This document shows positions 23,013 to 34,879 of a stretch of 53,762 bases of DNA, piece after piece. Every line of letters begins with the position of its first letter. Within the stretch, counting starts at the first letter, position 1. A program made the position numbers and the translations under genes. This DNA comes from Dissophora ornata (lineage: Eukaryota > Mortierellomycota > Mortierellomycetes > Mortierellales > Mortierellaceae). A model generated the notes under the pieces. The model ran no database searches and was not told the origin of the DNA. It saw only the letters and a list, made by a program, of their open reading frames with translations. The stretch spans positions 1 to 53,762 of the forward strand of contig MU616698.1 of assembly GCA_025201705.1 (NCBI GenBank), given 5' to 3'.

Positions 23013-24743
23013 AAAGACTCCCTCCTCCCTTAGCCTGCATCATCTTTCAACGTACTAGCCTGTTTCAAATGCGATGGTCCGTTCTACTGTCGTTGACTAC
23101 TCTCTTGATGAGAACTTGGGAATGCCGTTGATGGGGGTGCTGGAGTCTTCATTAGCATGCGTCGTAAAAAAAATACATGAAGGACGTTCCAGCATATGTA
23201 TTTGCGTGATCAGATCGCCATTCACCCTGCCTTTTCTACCGCATAAAAGAAATGAACGCTGTCATGGAATTCAGTAAGATGAGCATAATAACTACCCTAT
23301 TCTCATGTTAGCGTGTCTATGCACCATTTCGGCCTAGCCACAGGCTACGATGGATTTGCATGATAAGAATGGCATTAATGAGGAGGGAAGGTCAAGGTGG
23401 TTATTTGAGTACCCAACGGATCATGCATCGAGAGAATGGAATTGGAGGGAAGAGAGGGGGAGAGATGGACAACAACACAAAATGAGCGATCGATTATCGA
23501 TCACTTGGATCACTTGATGTATCAATGCAAGAGGATTAGCGCATCCCTACCTACACGCACGCACGCATGCAGGAAGCGCGTGTTTTTCTCACTTGTCCTT
23601 CCAGTTTGTTTACGGATGTGTCACCGTGGCTGTTGATACAACTTCCGCGGCCTGCATTCTTTGAGTTATCCACGACGACAGAAGATATTGTTTATTGTTG
23701 AGGGTGTGTTTTTAGGCGAACGCGAGTGAGCGCAGACAGGCCAGCTCGACGCTGTCATGCATGCAGACAGGCCAATATACATCCGATGTGAGGCACAACC
23801 ATGTGCGCCATATTATTGAATAATTTATTGGTTTATTTGATTAAGGTTTTTAAACCAGAGGCTCGTGCACAGGCATGCTTACTTCGAGAGGGTGGAGAGG
23901 GTGGAGAGGGATGCGAGAGAGCAAAGAGAGCAGAGAGAGGAGAGAGAGAGGGAGAGAGAAGAGCCATGTGCAACCCATGCACCCCTGGAACGACCATGTT
24001 TTTTGGCGTCCTCTAGCATGGGTGGGATCATGTGTCATGGCTGCACTGTACCCCACAACTAGTCCGACGGGCCTGGTCCTCCTGCAAGGCTGCAGAAAAC
24101 ATGGCGCTGATTATGACATACACCGTCATGCATGTAAACAGTCTACCAGCCCAGTGGTACCGCGCTACTCCACGTCGCCCTCGCAGCTCGTTGCTTGCTG
24201 TCCTGGACCATGGCTCTCTCTCTGCAGCAGCAATGCCCCGAATGCTGTCATAGGATTCTAATCAATCAGCACTCTTTACATCCATTCATTCATTCCGTCT
24301 GTTTAGTTCCAGTTTGTGCTGGCCTATATGAATAAATATACAAATCGTTTGTATTCATGTTTGAATACACATAAAGTGCCTAAGTCTGCCATTTGTAATG
24401 CCCAATCGACCGTGGTCGTAATCCTCATTCAGCATTCTTCAGTACTGCATCTCATTTCAGCATTTGGCATCTCTCTCTGTCTCTTTCTGCACCCACAGAA
24501 AAAAGACCTTTTGCACGTAAGTCGCCAATTCTATCCCACCAACCTGCTATCCATGCCTTACCTGTTACAGCCGAAATAGTCCAATAATCGCGTCGCGACT
24601 TTTCATATTTCTTTCGCCGTGCAATATTTAGTCCTAGGAATCTCACAGCGACTCCCCTACAGCGCACTGCTCCACATTCCCACTAAACGCAACCCATTCA
24701 CAGCAACAGAGACACTTGCATAGCCTCGCTCCAGTAGCCACCA
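23013..24743. other. Long intergenic region upstream of the PX-PB1 gene
   Basis: No gene was recognised in about 1.7 kb. A G/A-rich stretch with GAGAGGGTGGA-like repeats lies at 23885-23965. Segments at about 24133-24190 and 24475-24743 reappear upstream of the truncated copy at 34.1-34.5 kb, so they are probably the promoter and leader of the PX-PB1 gene. The 12-base string CACGCACGCACG near 23557 is simple sequence. Confidence 0.5.
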
Positions 24744-27700
24744 ATGCCTTCGACTGCTGGTCAATCGGCGCCTGTAGTGACTCATGGGCGTGTGTCCGGC
24801 CACCACGATCTCGCCAGTCACCTAGGATACCTCCGCGATCCACTGGCAGGAGTCGCGGCAGTTGCTGACAACAACCACATCCGTCCCCATCACCTTCATC
24901 ACCAGCCTCACCCCACACCACACAAAAACTCTGAACGTTACAGTAACAACAACAGCAGCCACCATCCACACCAGAACCAATCTCCCAAGCCGCAACTGAA
25001 TAGCAGTTATAACCATAGTAAAAAATATCGTGAACGAACCTATTCCAACACTAGTACAACTTCAGCAGTAACAACAGCTATCGACCCAAAGACTCTGCAG
25101 TACACGTCAAAGTTCTGCGGCACAAACAATACTGTCACCGTAAGCTCACTCACTGCAACTAGTCATTCAGGCGGACCAACAGCCGGGGGCACTGGAGCAA
25201 CCAGCACTGCCTCCGCTATGGCGATTTCAGCCATCTCGACCAACACAACGTTCTACTCTGGCGTGAAACTGGCACCGCCAGTGTTGAACGCATCAGTAGA
25301 GAGTATCAAGCGCAGAACATCAGATCAGAAGCCTTGGTACATGATTCAGGTTATTCCATGCGATCTGAAAATACTCTCTGCTGCGACAGGTACAGCAGGC
25401 AACAGTCAAAACAGCAGCAATGGCACCAGTAGCAATGGCGCGGGAGGGAGCGTTGCTGCTACTGCCACAAAAACTTTCATTCCTAGGAAGCCCTACAGAA
25501 TTTACCGACGATACGAGGATGTTGCGGATTTTGCAGATCAGCTGGAAGAAGAGTTTCCGAGACTGATAGCGTCATCAGCAGTAACAAGTCTGTTGCGTGG
25601 TGATTCGAAGGACTCGAACGCAACTGCACCTTCTGTCAACAATTCCTTTGGCATTCACGTAAGTCATCTATTCTAAGCCAATTGTGGGTGTTTGTGTGAG
25701 TGTCAGGGGTGCGCTGCTAGAAGCTTACTCAGATGCGTAATTCAGATCTGTGATTCTGGACCCGATCATGTTACGAAGAACTTTCCGCCTCCCCTCCCCC
25801 GTAGAACTTTCCCAGATTGTTCTGCAGCTGTAGTCATCCTACAGACTTGTTGTTTTGGAGTGGCCATGGGCGTGTCGAACAGAGAGAGTGGAGTCAATTC
25901 AGGGATTCGGATTACAAGACCCTTGAGTGTGAGAGCGCAATCTACAAGTATGATGTTATTACGAATAACAAGCGAGCTTTATGAACCTTCCACTATTACG
26001 ATGTTGATGTTGTTGTTGTTGCTAATGCTTTTTTTGGGGGGGTGGGACAATTTACTCTGCCTCTGCTACGAGGTTGGGATATCTATTCGCTTTGTTCTTG
26101 CGGAAGGTTCTGATCCAAACATTTGCGTTTGGCAACCTGGGTGGTGGTGTGTGCGCCAGGCCGCGTGTTTTCAATTGGCTCCATGGAATCCTTTGTCTTC
26201 CAGCTATTCCCCCTTTGTGCCTTTGTATCTTTGTACAGAATGTATGAAACGACAAGACGGAGATCATTGACATTGGAAGGAAAGAAAAAAAAACAAAGAG
26301 GCACGCGCGACAAGGGCGCAATATTGACAAGGAGCCAAGAATTACCAAATAGCATGGCGATTGTGTGTACTATTATTTTGCCTCCTTGATTTCCTGTCAT
26401 CCCTTCTTTTTGTGTGTTGTGTTGCTGCTGTGTACACTTTCTTTGACAAAAACATTCTAGTGCGCCATCATCCTCGATGGATTATGGCGACTGACACTAA
26501 CACATGTTGCTGCTACTACGCTGCTTTGCCAATTTAACGCCATTTTTATTTTTTCTTCTTGGTCTATTGGGATGTATGTGATCAATCCGTTCATGCACTG
26601 TAGGATAACGTGTCTTCCACGACAGGCTCGTCTACAATCACGGGGAGGGGAACCACAACACTTGCAACTGCTGCAATGAGTGCTCAAACCATAGGCACGA
26701 GCGCAGGCTCGGCGGCTATTGGCGTAAATAACGTCGCTATTAGCCTGCCTCGTCTCAAATCTCGACTGGTTCTATTTGTGACCAAGGCCGTGTGTCTCCA
26801 ACGCAAAGAAGAGCTCGATCGATATCTTCAGGAGCTCTTTGCTCTCGGTCCAATAATCGCCCAGTCGCGCCTTGTGGTTGAGTTTTTTGGCATTTGGAAG
26901 ACGGACATGGAGATCCATCTTAGCCAAGAAGATCGGGACCCGCTTGCCTTAAATTCAGTAGCCCTGACGACGTCCCCAGCGACAACGGCTACAACAGCTA
27001 TAGCGCCCACGACGGAGACGACGACATCCACTATCACTGCAAAGACCGCGTTAGAATCCAAGAGCGACAAGGAGCAAGAGCACCGAGAGGAGGACAACGC
27101 ACTAGCGGCTGTTCCAACGGTCAAGGATTGTTCATCTCCAACGGCACCATCCTCTCCTTCCCCCTCCTCACGATCCTCCATCTCTAGCACTGAAAAAAGT
27201 ATTTCAAGAAAGAACTCGACTTCATCTTTTGATTCCTCTACAATTTGTATTCCACACAACCAGAGCGCGAGATCTACAATGACCATCCCTCACCCTGCCA
27301 CATATCTTGCTTCTCCTGCCCTATCACCCAATCCCAAGACTGACTGTTCGCAAGGCTCGAGTTGGATGTCAGACTCGTTGGCACAACTGTCTGAGAGCGT
27401 GCAGTGCCTCAGCGCAGAATCTGACATGGATTCCGATATGGCTTCCCCCATCGAAACCCCAGCTCTAGCACTCGTCCAAAATGATGTCAATCAAACCGTA
27501 GACGGTGCTGAACCCAAACTGGATGCTGACATTACAACACGCACAATCAAGAAGTTCAAGTCGCTTCGACGCTCTAACATATCCACTCAGCCACAAAAAG
27601 GCCGACCTCAGCAGGATACTTTGAATCAGGACGACTTGCCTCCTGCCCCAGGAGCTAAAATTGGCAACAGCCCCACGGCAGCTCCGTCAAGCAGTGTTAC

Positions 27701-29297
27701 ATCATCGTCGCGCACAACGAACTCTTCACAGGCACCGGCCCCTGCAAAGCCGAAAGCCATGAAGCGATCCAAGACAATTGTCTTTCGTCCTGAAGTCTCA
27801 ATGCAGCCGCTTTCCTCCAAAAACGTGATTCCGCCTTGGAATAGGATCCCCTTGGTAACAAGCAACACCGGCAATTCGAATTCACCGTCCTCACCCGTCA
27901 GCCCTACGACACCTACCAGTCTCAACAGCTATGGTATGCTATTTTCGTCTACCAATAGTCCCAACACCATAGTAGGCGAGAATGTTACAGAAACGACTCC
28001 GGCAATTCATGACCCAGAGGATCGGCCACGAAAGATGACGATGTCGCATTCCAAAACCATGTCAGCCATCTCCAGTATGTCGAGTTTCAGTTATTGGGGA
28101 AGCGATAGTTCCTCGACTTCGGCCACTTCAAATGCGTCATTCTCTTCGGCATCAGCAGTCTCGAATGGCAACGGTAGCAGTATAAGCGTGAACGGTGGAA
28201 GTAATGTGCGCTCCATGTCCACATCCTCATCAGCTACAACTTTGGTCGCTCCCTGGAACCGTGTTAACCCAAACGTGGAGCCCAATACCCACTTGCACTC
28301 GTTGATCAAAGTCTCAGGGCCACCCTCACAATCAAGCCAGCAATACTCTTCCTCTTCTAACTCGACGTATATTCCAGTCGAGCTTGGTAGATCGTTCCAG
28401 AAGAAGGAGTTGCAAAAGTCACACGCCATGGCGACGAGAAGCATAAAGGATCAATCCGTTCCCGTATTGACCCAACCTCCAGAGGCTAGGAATAAGATGG
28501 CGATGACGTCCAGGTTCTTTGAGGTTTCGACTACACCGCCGCCAACAAGGAACAAAGGTCTTAGGTCTGGCATGACGCACTCCGTCTCAGCACCCGGTGG
28601 GTTCTTACCACTGATGACGGCCTCTGCGCCTGAAGAGCCATCCTCGCCATCGGAAGCACAGTTCCCAGAAACGGCGAACAAGAGCAGCTTTGAATTGACA
28701 GCAGTACAGAGCAAGGCTCCTGCAACAAAGAAACGTTCACCTCGAAGGGAATCCTCTGTGGGTTTGAATTCGCCATCACAATCGACTAAACAACCTGTTG
28801 GGATTCTGAAAAACTCGCAGAACCGAAAGGCGAGTCTCACAGTCCCGGTGTCGAACATGTTCCCAGTCCAGTCGAACACGTCCTCTACACCGACAACTGC
28901 TGTGGGTCATCAGGGATCGTCCATTGCAACGACGTTCAAGATCGTCATTGATGCGGACACGATCGTGGCGTTGCAGGTGTTTGAGGACAAGAGCTTCGTC
29001 TTGACACTGAAGGAGCTGAGGATGCGGGTGAAGAACAAGCTGTTGAAGTCAAATATCCAACTATCGGAGAATTTTGATCTTATTTGGGTCGTACCCTCTT
29101 CAGCCTCATCCTCGGCGTTGAATACACCTGCAACTCCGTCAACTCCTACAACACCATCTTCAACTTCAGCTTCAACTTCGTCGGCTTCGATCTTTCACAT
29201 GTCAGACCCAGGTGTGGCCCTGCGATCGGAAGAAGATCTTCAGAGAGCGATCCGCTCTTCGAGGAACCACAAAGTCACCCTGCGATGCATGTTGTAA
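24744..29297 (+). CDS. PX and PB1 domain scaffold-like protein (Bem1/phox-type, no SH3 seen)
   Basis: Two exons, 24744-25658 and 26604-29297, join in phase 0 to 1202 residues, with a donor GTAAGT and an acceptor TAG. After a His/Asn/Ser-rich N-terminus, a PX domain begins at about residue 193 (KPWYMIQVIPCDLKI), continues through YRIYRRYEDVADFADQLEEE and, after a Ser/Thr-rich insert spanning the intron, ends with LPRLK, a helical stretch and SRLVVEFF. PX domains bind phosphoinositides. About 650 residues of Ser/Thr-rich, probably disordered sequence follow. The last 130 residues form a PB1 domain (FKIVIDADTIVALQV, LRMRVKNKLLK, SEEDLQRAI). PX plus PB1 suggests a polarity or NADPH-oxidase scaffold as in Bem1 or phox proteins, but no SH3 domain is visible. 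The 5' end has a truncated copy at 34.1-34.8 kb. Confidence 0.87.
25659..26603 (+). other. Long intron of the PX-PB1 gene
   Basis: At 945 nt this intron is about ten times longer than the others in the window. The 192-codon reading frame at 25692-26270 has no family resemblance. The first 200 bases (about 25676-25868) are also present, about 85% identical by eye, in the relic at 34653-34838. The CAC|GTAAGT donor and TGTAG|GAT acceptor keep the PX domain in frame, which supports its being an intron. Confidence 0.7.
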
Positions 29298-30102
29298 AGA
29301 GTATCTGTTATGAGTTTTTATGACCCCTATCCGCCACACTTTCGTTTTCCTATAATGATTTATAATGACCCCTTCCGAACTCCATGCTTGGCTAAACTGC
29401 TAAATACCATGGTGTACATACACAATGTGAATAATGTGAATAACGTACCCTAATGTTTATAATGAACCACTTCCTCTATTCTCCCATACATTTAATGTTT
29501 ATAACAAAACTCTCCTTTCCCTGGCCTACGCGCTTCACTCTTGTTTTTTTTTTCGACTCTCCATTTGTAGATACAACTGATTTGCCCCCGACCTTTTCCT
29601 ATCCTTTCCGCTATTCCCGGAACTCATTAGATGCTCAATAAAAGCAAAAGATTTCATGTGCCCCTTCTCTCTCGTTTGATTGTTGTTTTTGCAAACATGT
29701 CCTTTTTGTTGTTTCAACAAAACGGCATTTTCAGGGTCAAGGCTGAAGAGCGATCCAGATATGAAGGCACGGTGCTCAGTTGTGAATGATGGTGTCGTTC
29801 GATTTTCGAGGGATCCCATTGTCGTCTTCCTTGTGAGATATTAGGAATACGCAAACATCGCGTTTTTGTACCATTGTCTAGGCCTCGGCTGTGCTCAGAA
29901 AATCTCATTGTGCACTAAACTACTAAATTATCTACTTTTGAGGCGCATGACCCCGCCCTTCTGCCACATTGGGACAAACACGGCACACAAAGAAAGCCAT
30001 TTGTCGTGTTTCTACAAAATCCGCATCTTTCTCCCGTCTTTGCAACACTTTGAACATCTCTCTTCAATTCACAAAGTTCCGCAAACCTCACCTCTGTAAC
30101 TA
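29298..30102. other. Intergenic region
   Basis: This is the 3' flank of the PX-PB1 gene, with an AATAAAAG-type polyadenylation-like signal near 29637, followed by the promoter of the large family gene. Small direct repeats of AATAATGTG lie near 29425-29445. No gene is seen. Confidence 0.45.
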
Positions 30103-33100
30103 ATGACTTCAGAACTGTGGCAGGAGGTCAAGCATGGAGAGACTCTGGTTGAGATCAGAGTCCTACCGGGCACGACTGCCACGAACAATCAACCATTCAT
30201 CCTCCTATCGGATGTGCAGGATATTTTCCCGGAGGCTGTCAGGTTCCAGAATGAGAGGCGAGCTGTTGGTTTCATGGTTGACACCGAAGGGAATAGGTAC
30301 GATACTTAGCGACAACTTTGCAGCACTAGCGCAATCGTATTGTTATGAACTTTCTATTGCTGATCACTTTCTTCTACTTTAATACTCGGAGTCTAGACTC
30401 ATGCCTTTAAGGGTCGCCTTCCATCCCGGGATTGCCATGGAGGTCATCTTTGCCAGTACTGTGGGACCTTCGTCGTCTCTGTTGTCGATCCAAAGTTTCT
30501 CGTCCCAAGTACAGATACCCGAGAGCGAACCTGGCAGTATCACCGCCACAATTGATTATCACCTCGGTATCGCAGATGATAAGCTCGCTCCGCCGGAATA
30601 CCCTGCTCACGACAATACCCCAGCGCCCGATTACTCCATCTCAGGAAACCCCCCAGTCATTCAAGAGACGGCACTGACAGCTCTTGCCATCACATCTTCT
30701 TCTGCCGACTCAGCCCCCAATCCCTCATTGATACCTGGTGAAGCATCATCCAGTGTGTCTCTTTTCCGCAGACGGAATCACTGCCCACAGTCGGTCACGC
30801 CAGAGTTACGTGAGCGTGCTTTTGACACTGAGGACATCACCTCCGATCAATTGGAGGATCTGCAAACACGAGTTCATGAAATTCTCTCAAAGACCTACGA
30901 AATCCATGAGTCCTCCACACCGAGACTGTTCATCGTCCTACCAAAGGATGCAACTGACTGGGACGCTGACGATGTTTACGAGAACAAAATCCGTGTCTTC
31001 TTTTTGTGCGAATGTGGTCCAAGCACTCAACCCACATCTACAAGTCAAAGTAAAGCGGTCAAGATGGAGCATAGAATTCATTTGGCCCAACACAAAGGGT
31101 ACGACCTCAAGAGCCCCCACCAGTTTCTGAAGAAATATGGCGCTCAGGTATTGGGCTTGCTTCAGATGTATAGATATGGTATCGCAGTGGCTGGATACGA
31201 GCCTCCGTCGTTAGAAAATCTGGGAACGGATCCCGCGATTGCTCAATCACCTGCCATGGCAGAAGGAATTGAGGTGGCGGTGTACCGAGCGATCGAGATC
31301 ATCCAGAAGATTCTGGAGCACAATATGTCCACTCAGCCAGGCTCGGGTTCTGCCGACACATCCCTCAGGACCCAAGATTACGAAGAGATTGCAAAGTATT
31401 TAAAAGACGAGGACTATTCTGCGCTGACATCCAGTACTACCGCTGGCGAGTTGTACAGGATACTGACGGCTGAAAGTCATGCAAGATGGGTCTGCAAATC
31501 ACACTACGCACCTGTCGCCCGTAAACCTGCATCGCTGGAGCTTCGAAATTTCATCCATGGCGCACAAGGAATTTTCAACGATAAAAAAGGCGCCCTTGAA
31601 CTCCATTTTAACTACAAGTTTATGGCGAGTATATTCTATGGCTACCTCACCCAAGCCAATTGTGTCGTCGAACTCAGTATCAATCTCAGGTGGTCGACAA
31701 ACCAAAAGGATTTTCGAGAGCTTTACGGCGCATTGCAGCAGAACACCAGTATTGTGTCCTTGAAGTTCTTCACCTCCAAAACCGGTCCGGGCATCAATTT
31801 CTTGGGGAAGAACAAGAGGCTGGATGTGATTCTACAGCATATTATGACGATGCCGAAATTGCGCGATTTCACCATAGGCGTGCTTGACGGATTCCTTAGT
31901 CGAGCGGCGACGGTGCCCTGGATTAGTTACCTGCGTTCACTGAACCTGGGAGAGCCACGGGATTGGACGCATCAAGAAGGCCAGCTTGCAATAGTCCTCC
32001 GAAACTGTCCTAAACTCAACAGCCTCACACTCGAATATGGATGCTGCAGACTACAAGAGACGTTTCTCAAGTTCCAAGAGATTTTCGACACCCTGGAAGG
32101 CCTTCAGCAGATGCAGTTTCGGAAATTAACCCTGCGCTCCGCTGAGAGCGCCGAGATCGAATACAAAGAGGGGCGCATAGTATCGATGGACCTCCATGTT
32201 ACCGATCATAATATTCCAGAGTTCGCCCAGTCCTATGGGTTGGTCCGCAAACTAACGATTGGGACGCATGCCCATACAATTTTACCAGTTCACCGAGAGC
32301 TCGTCGAGAATATTTTGCTGAGTACCCAACCGTATCTGCAGGAACTTCGACTGACGTGCTTCGGGTGCGACTTCCGGGCGATGTATGAGGTGATTCGGGA
32401 TCTGGACATTGCTCGCCGAGAGAAAAAGACTTTCATGCCGCTTCAGACGCTTGTAATGGAAAACTTGGGCTACTCACTGGTGATCTCGGATATACATGAC
32501 CCGGCTTCCATGTCCATAACATTCATGGCATTCAATTATCAGATTCAACGCCTTGAGGAGACGGCGGCGATATTTTCAGAGTTTGGCTGGGCACTTGAGT
32601 GTCTGTCACTCCATGGCAACGCCTATAGAACGTACAACTACAACTCAAATACTTCAGAGGTATGGGCGATCTATAAAAAATGCTTGGATTCGTGCGGAGG
32701 AGTATCAAGACTGAGAAAGATCGAGATAAAGTCATTGGATGTCTCATCGGGGACCTTTGAAGATCTGACTCACATAGTCATGGACTCTAGCCCGTACCTG
32801 ACCGAGTTCTCGTTCGTGTTCAAGGACTCCTACTTTATGGACACCATCACTCACTATATCTGGGCAGAATGGATCAAAAAGGTCTCCAGCAAGCTCACAT
32901 CCTTTGTCATTGAGAACGATGCCTACCGAGAGCTCCGGCTCCTGGAGCGAACTTGTATCTTGCCGTTTCCGAAGCTTGAAAATTTTGCGATGACACTTCC
33001 GAGTCCTCGGAGTTTGGAGAATATGACGCTTTTTCATCTGCATAAGCATTTGGAGATGCTTACCGCCAATCCAGCGTCGACACCAACATTGCCGTCATAT

Positions 33101-33679
33101 TCTTCCGAGATGCAGCTTAATTGTGGACGAAACCATGCCTTTGCAAACTATTCTGTCGTCACGGCTGACACTCCAGGATCCACGCAACCATCATCATCTT
33201 CCCATCCCTCGGTGCCAGAAGAGTCATCGCCACTGTCGCCTTCAACGTTCCGTTTATGGACAGAGCCCAAGATGTCACCAAATTTGACGAAGATCGCACT
33301 AGAGAATATGAACCTAGGCCGGATCTGGTGGATCAGGCTTTTTGAAGTGATCGATTTCCCTGCCTTAGTGGAGTTGAGTCTGCGAGGGACATGTATCTTG
33401 GATGAACATGTCAGGATTATCCAGGGTCGTCTCGTTCCACCCTCTGAGTTAGAGCCCGGAAAGTCAAATGAGAATCAAGTCGCATATGTTGTTAATCCAG
33501 TTGATGGTCCCGGAGCAGGCAGTGGTAGTGCTTCATCAAGATATAATGCGCCTCGATCACAAGTATCGAGGCTTCGACAATGGAATTTGAGGTTATGTCG
33601 CAACATTGGAGCGGACATGAGGTCACAGTTAGGCATTTGGGCGGAGCAACACCTTGATGGGTGCAATGTGGAAATTTGA
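30103..33679 (+). CDS. Large LRR-like multidomain protein, lineage-type paralogous family (member B)
   Basis: Two exons, 30103-30296 and 30397-33679, join in phase to 1158 residues. The intron (AG|GTACGA, CTAG|A) splits the same Arg codon as in the minus-strand paralogue at 992-4600. The N-terminal module starts LWQEVKHGETLVEIRVLPGT and ends about residue 88. A disordered Pro/Ser-rich stretch follows, shorter than in member A. The conserved block has PRLFIVLPK at 240-248, FLCECG at 267-272, IHLAQHKGY shortly after and LYRILTAESHARWVC at 417-431. The distance between FLCECG and LYRI differs by only one residue from member A. The C-terminal 700 residues have LRR-like spacing (LRSLNLGEPRDW, CPKLNSLTLEYG). 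No catalytic motif, signal peptide or membrane helix was found. Function unknown. Confidence 0.88.
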
Positions 33680-34100
33680 AGGACACAATTAATATTCATT
33701 TTTGAGTAGAATCATGAACAATGAATCTTCTAAACATCCTACAGCAGTGTATAAGGGGTGTGTGTGTGAATGGTGTAGGCTTTATTTTGTTTTATTTGTG
33801 TGTTTGTCTTCTGCCTCCAACGCCAACAATACCTCCACGTTGGTCGTCAACGTCTTTGATTTCTCTGCTCTCGTAGTCACTCTTGAATCATCATATGTTG
33901 TGTGTTTCTGGACACACGTCAGTTACGGTCCTAGTCTACTGTATCAAACCAACGGTTAGACTTAAACGATGTCTTTGTAGTTGCAACACAGCTGGTGCTT
34001 ATGTCCTACAAGATGGCTGGGTTCTCTCTCCTCTGGGTCGCAATTTCGCACCTTCACAATTCAAGCTTGTGTTGGATGACCTTGACGATGCTGATGTTTA
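33680..34100. other. Intergenic, contains a short fragment shared with 37.4 kb
   Basis: This follows member B. Bases 33919-33985 match the reverse complement of about 37395-37490 (CAAACCAACGGTTAGACTTA is shared exactly), with a gap of about 30 bases in this copy. No gene is seen. Confidence 0.45.
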
Positions 34101-34151
34101 CGTAAACAGTCTACCAACCCAGTGGTACCGCGCTAATCCACGTCGTCCTCG

Positions 34152-34201
<50 letters not shown>

Positions 34202-34838
34202 TTGTCTCTTTCTGCGCCCATAGAAAAAGTAGAAAAAGACCCTTCGCGCGTAGGTCACCAATTTTATCCCACCAACGTGCTATCCATGCCTTACCTGTCA
34301 CAGCCAAAACGCGTCGCGACTTTTTATATTTCTTTCGCCGTGCTACATATTAGTCCTAGGAATCTCACAGTGACCCCCCTATAGCGCACTACTCTACATT
34401 CCTACTGAACGCAACCTATTTACGGCAATTATCAACAGACCACCCTTGCTCCAGCAGCTACCAATGCCTTCGACTGCTAGTCAATCGGCGCCCGCAGTGA
34501 CTCATGGGCGTGTGTCCCGCCACCGCGATCTCGCCAGCCACCTAGGACACCTCCGCGATCCACTAGGGTCGCAGTAGTTGCTGACAATAGCCACAGCCAT
34601 CGCCATCACCTTCATCATCAGCCTCACTCCACACCACACAAGCACTCTGCAAGTCAATTTTGTGTGAGTATCGGGGGAGCGCTGTACGCAGCTGACTCAA
34701 TGGCGCAATTCAGATCACTGATTCTGAACTCGATCATATTGCGAAGAACTTTCCGCCTTCCCTCCCCCGAGAACTTTCCCAGATTGTTCTGTAGCTGTAG
34801 TCGTCCTACAGACCTGTTGTTTTGGAGTGGCCATGCTG
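34101..34838 (+). pseudogene. Truncated 5' copy of the PX-PB1 gene (promoter, start of exon 1, piece of intron)
   Basis: Three collinear blocks match the PX-PB1 locus: 34102-34155 with 24133-24189, 34198-34652 with 24475-24940 and 34653-34838 with 25676-25868. The copied start codon at 34464 opens MPSTASQSAPAVTHGRV, nearly identical to the parent, but a short deletion shifts the frame to a TAG at 34575. Most of exon 1, including the first half of the PX domain, is deleted, and nothing of exon 2 is present. The copy includes the promoter and intron DNA, so it arose by DNA duplication and not from an mRNA. Same orientation as the parent, about 9.7 kb away. Confidence 0.88.
34155..34197. repeat. 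(TC)n microsatellite
   Basis: About 21 uninterrupted TC units lie inside the truncated PX-PB1 copy, at the point where roughly 285 bases of the parent promoter are missing. The parent has only a short CTCTCTCTC at the matching place, so this repeat expanded after or during the duplication. Confidence 0.95.
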
Positions 34839-34879
34839 AAAAGTTCACACAAGCTTGAGTCACAACTTGGGTTTATATA

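Noticed and set aside
25692..26270. 192-codon reading frame between the two PX-PB1 exons
   Set aside because: It lies inside an intron required to keep the PX domain in frame and does not resemble any family; part of it is copied in a relic without frame conservation.
26828..28879. Several antisense reading frames over 90 codons in the PX-PB1 exon 2
   Set aside because: They mirror Ser/Thr-rich coding repeats of the sense gene and show no domain.
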